Below are positions 4,234 through 6,950 of a stretch of DNA of 6,950 bases, piece after piece. This stretch comes from ZC4RG30 sp031424095 (GTDB lineage Bacteria; Pseudomonadota; Gammaproteobacteria; Steroidobacterales; Steroidobacteraceae), in assembly GCA_031424095.1 (NCBI GenBank), contig JANPGU010000286.1, forward strand, positions 1 to 6,950, written 5' to 3'. A program made the position numbers and the translations under genes. Each line of letters begins with the position of its first letter. Position 1 is the stretch's first letter. The notes beneath the pieces are model-generated. The model had not been told where the DNA came from. It saw only the letters and a program-made list of their open reading frames with translations, and made no database searches.

Positions 4234-6950
4234 ATGAAATTCATACCAATGACCGCAATTGCCGCAGCAGTTTGCAGCGCACTGTTGCCAGTGGCTGCGC
4301 AGGCACAAGGCGCTGCGCCGGTCGACGAACTGGACGAAGTCGTCGTGAGTTCACGCGTCGTGCGCGATGGCTACGAAGCACCGACACCAACTTCGGTTCT
4401 CGGACTGGCAGAAATCCAGGCCAACGCCCCCAGCAACATCGCCAATTTCGTCAATCAATTGCCCTCGTTTGCAGGCAGCAACACGCCATCTGTCACGACC
4501 GGCAGCGTCAGCGCCGGCCTTGCGGGCATCAATTCATTGAATCTGCGGGGACTGAGCTCCAACGCCCTCAGCAGAACGCTGGTCCTGCTCGATGGACGGC
4601 GTGTCCCGGCCTCCGTGGCGACGGGTCTGGTGGACATCAACACGATTCCGCAGGAGCTTGTCACACGCGTCGATATCGTCACTGGTGGCGCATCCGCCGC
4701 GTGGGGTTCCGATGCGCTGGCTGGCGTGGTCAATTTTACCCTGGACAAGAAATTCACGGGCCTGAAGGGCACCGCCCAGGGAACATCGACGACGTATGGA
4801 GACAATCTGGGTTTCAACTTCAGCCTGACCGGGGGCACGGGTTTCGCCGACGACCGCGGCCATGTGATCCTGAGCGGAGAGGTTGCACATTCCGCTGGCA
4901 TCAAGGGCCTGCCTCGTGACTGGTACAAAGGCTACAAGACACTGCTGAATCCTGCTTACACCGCCACCAACGGGCAGCCCAGGTTGATCGTGCGCAGCAA
5001 CAGTGGCTATCGTGTTGCGACGCCTGGCTTGATCATCACTGCGGGCCCCTTGAGGGATACTTATTTCGGGCCGGGCGGCGTCCCGGGAAAGCTGAATACC
5101 GGATCCCTGGCTGGAACCACCGGCTTCGTGGGTGGCGACTGGGCTTACGCCGACTTTGGCAGGACGGGCGATCTTGAAGCAAAGATTTCACGCCAGAGTG
5201 TGTTCGGGCGCGTCAGCTTCGACTTGACCGAAAACGTGGAAGTGTTCGCGGAAGCTTCCTACGGCACTTCCCAGATTTACAGTGACGCAATCGACCAGTT
5301 CAATCTTGGCAACCTTACGATTCGCGCGGATAACCCATTCCTGCCGGCGAATCTTGCCGCGATACTGCTGGCCGATGGTCAGCCGAACTATGCTGCGGGA
5401 TCTCTCAATGCGGATCTTCCGCCCCTGGCTGCCGATAACACACGATCACTGAAGCGCTACACGTTGGGCATCAACGGTGGCTTCAATGTGGCTGGCAAGG
5501 AATGGACCTGGAATGCCTATGCGCAAACCAGCCGGACGAACATCGTCAACAAGGCGCTCACGACGGTCACCTCGCGTTATCGCAATGCGATTGACGCGGT
5601 TCGCAACTCCAGCGGCTCGATCGTCTGCCGCATCAACGCCGATGCGAGCACCACCAATGATGACCCGGCATGCGTGCCGTACAATATTTTCGGCACCGGA
5701 ACGGCATCGCAACCGGCCATCAACTATGTCTCCGGAACTGGCGAACTGCACACCGAGCTTACACAGGATGTGATCGCGGCTTCTGTCCAGGGCGAGCCAC
5801 TGTCGAGCTGGGCCGGCCCGATTTCCGTCGCAGCCGGTGTGGAGCACCGTCGGGAAAAGGTTGATTCGTCGATCGATGCGTTCTCCAATACGAACCTCGC
5901 CGTCAACCAGTACTTCGCTGGAAACTTCCGCCCGACCATCGGGTCCTACAATGTGAATGAAGCATTCCTGGAAACGGTGGTTCCGCTGGCGGCGGATCAG
6001 GCTTGGGCCAAGAGCCTGGACTTGAACGCGGCCGTGCGCGCAACGGATTACAGCGCGTCGGGTTCCGTGTCGACCTGGAAGGTGGGCCTCACCTATTCAC
6101 CGATCGATGACATCACCCTGCGTGCGACCCGCTCACGCGACATCCGCGCGCCGAGTCTTTCCGAACTGTTCGCGGTCGGCATCGCCGGTACGAGCACACT
6201 TCTCGATCCATTCCGGGCCAACGCCAGCACCACGCTGGTGACGGTCACCTCCGGAAATCTGGGCCTGACACCTGAAAAGGCGGATACGACCGGCGTCGGC
6301 ATTGTCTTCAAGCCACGCTTCCTCTCAGGCTTCACGGCATCGGTCGACTACTACACCATTGACATCAAAGGCGCGATTGCCGCATTCGATGCGCCGACAA
6401 TCGTGAACGGTTGCTTCGTTGGAATCAGCACCCTTTGCTCTGGCATTGTGCGTGATTCAACCGGTGTAATCACCCGCGTCAACGCTTCACCCTTCAATGC
6501 CAACTCGCAGAAGGCGCGCGGCATTGATATCGAAGCGAGCTATCGCAAGTCGCTGGATAGCCTGAACTCCAGCTGGGCGGGCAACATGACGCTGCGCCTG
6601 TTCGCGACGCACTATCTCGAGAACTTCACCGATTTTGCCAATCCAGCGTCGGTTGACACCGAAACGGTCGGAGTGAATACGACCCTGGGCCCGCCAAACT
6701 GGCGCTATCTGGCTTCCTTGAGCTATGACAATGGACCGGCCACGGTTTCATTGACCGGCCGTGGCTTGAGTTCAGGCGTATACAGCAATGAGTATCTCGA
6801 GTGCACGACCTCGTGCCCAACTTCGACCGTCGCGGTGACCACTACCGATAACAATCACATTGCCAGTGCGTTCTATCTGGATGCGGCACTGAGCTATCAG
6901 GTGAAAGAGTCGACCAGTCTGTTCCTGACGGTGGCCAACGTGTTGAACAG
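4234..6950 (+). CDS. TonB-dependent outer-membrane receptor (3' partial)
   Basis: This is an outer-membrane active-transport porin for a scarce ligand, energised by TonB-ExbBD. It has 905 codons, runs off the window without a stop, and probably lacks only a few tens of residues. The ATG has AGGA at 4222-4225, eight bases upstream. A Sec signal peptide spans residues 1-24, cleaved after VAAQA. The TonB-box-like DEVVVSSRV is at 34-42. The plug runs to about 175 and includes NLRGLSS, LVLLDGRRV (116-124) and the segment RVDIVTGGASAAWGSDALAGVVNF (145-168, described by its ends). Barrel hallmarks are RSRDIRAPSLSELF near 633-646, VDYYTIDIKGAI near 704-715, ARGIDIEAS near 761-769 and LTVANVLN at the window end. 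Cysteines occur in close pairs at 465/480, 727/735 and 857/861, probably disulphides in surface loops. The long barrel, about 730 residues here, is typical of the receptors of xanthomonads and sphingomonads for large or polymeric organic ligands, but siderophore transport cannot be excluded. No own promoter was clear in the 69-base gap after the HD gene. Confidence 0.93.
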   Translation, partial: MKFIPMTAIAAAVCSALLPVAAQAQGAAPVDELDEVVVSSRVVRDGYEAPTPTSVLGLAEIQANAPSNIANFVNQLPSFAGSNTPSVTTGSVSAGLAGINSLNLRGLSSNALSRTLVLLDGRRVPASVATGLVDINTIPQELVTRVDIVTGGASAAWGSDALAGVVNFTLDKKFTGLKGTAQGTSTTYGDNLGFNFSLTGGTGFADDRGHVILSGEVAHSAGIKGLPRDWYKGYKTLLNPAYTATNGQPRLIVRSNSGYRVATPGLIITAGPLRDTYFGPGGVPGKLNTGSLAGTTGFVGGDWAYADFGRTGDLEAKISRQSVFGRVSFDLTENVEVFAEASYGTSQIYSDAIDQFNLGNLTIRADNPFLPANLAAILLADGQPNYAAGSLNADLPPLAADNTRSLKRYTLGINGGFNVAGKEWTWNAYAQTSRTNIVNKALTTVTSRYRNAIDAVRNSSGSIVCRINADASTTNDDPACVPYNIFGTGTASQPAINYVSGTGELHTELTQDVIAASVQGEPLSSWAGPISVAAGVEHRREKVDSSIDAFSNTNLAVNQYFAGNFRPTIGSYNVNEAFLETVVPLAADQAWAKSLDLNAAVRATDYSASGSVSTWKVGLTYSPIDDITLRATRSRDIRAPSLSELFAVGIAGTSTLLDPFRANASTTLVTVTSGNLGLTPEKADTTGVGIVFKPRFLSGFTASVDYYTIDIKGAIAAFDAPTIVNGCFVGISTLCSGIVRDSTGVITRVNASPFNANSQKARGIDIEASYRKSLDSLNSSWAGNMTLRLFATHYLENFTDFANPASVDTETVGVNTTLGPPNWRYLASLSYDNGPATVSLTGRGLSSGVYSNEYLECTTSCPTSTVAVTTTDNNHIASAFYLDAALSYQVKESTSLFLTVANVLN

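Noticed and set aside
4272..4919. 215-codon + strand open frame within the receptor gene
   Set aside because: It is out of frame with the receptor, whose signal peptide, TonB box and plug are continuous across the same bases. Its protein is low-complexity and arginine-rich.
1..6950. tRNA or rRNA genes, CRISPR arrays, insertion-sequence transposases, replication origins
   Set aside because: No cloverleaf-like, regularly spaced repeat or transposase-like sequence was seen. The only repeats are the short dyads in 3139-3301.

Overview
The window reads as a GC-rich chromosomal segment from a Gram-negative proteobacterium. The evidence is a TonB-dependent outer-membrane receptor, a DadA-type quinone-linked dehydrogenase, a Tat-type signal peptide and a tandem glycine riboswitch. 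The receptor style resembles those of oligotrophic gammaproteobacteria (Xanthomonadales, Nevskiales or Steroidobacterales type) or sphingomonads. The sequence alone does not allow a firmer placement. All four genes lie on the + strand, and the first and last are cut by the window edges.

Layout. (1) 1-1392 is the C-terminal part of a GMC-family flavoprotein dehydrogenase. It carries a C-x5-C-x3-C cysteine motif like that of Fe-S-containing FAD-dependent sugar dehydrogenase catalytic subunits. (2) 1393-1836 is a 444-base non-coding leader. It holds a probable sigma70 promoter, two consecutive glycine aptamers (1575-1665 and 1673-1775) and a long hairpin just before the next gene. (3) 1837-3081 is a dadA-like D-amino-acid dehydrogenase whose true start lies 33 codons downstream of an in-frame ATG inside the riboswitch. 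(4) 3082-3330 is intergenic and has three copies of a 12-bp near-palindrome, GCACAGGTGTGC or its complement. Their centres are 126 and 21 bp apart, each copy is accompanied by GCATGC, and an 8-bp inverted repeat is nested between them. (5) 3331-4164 is a Tat-signal protein with an HD domain whose metal-ligand spacing closely follows PhnZ-type diiron oxygenases. (6) 4234 to the window end is a TonB-dependent receptor missing only its last beta-strands.

How the parts may work together (inference). The receptor would bring a scarce substrate into the periplasm. The Tat-exported HD metalloenzyme and the GMC dehydrogenase, whose relatives face the periplasm, would oxidise substrates there. The DadA-like enzyme is controlled separately by glycine sensing and would oxidise an amino acid on the cytoplasmic face and feed quinones. 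PhnZ itself releases glycine from an aminophosphonate, so an HD enzyme of this type beside a glycine-riboswitch-controlled amine-oxidising flavoenzyme is the most interesting association here. It is a hypothesis and not a demonstrated pathway.
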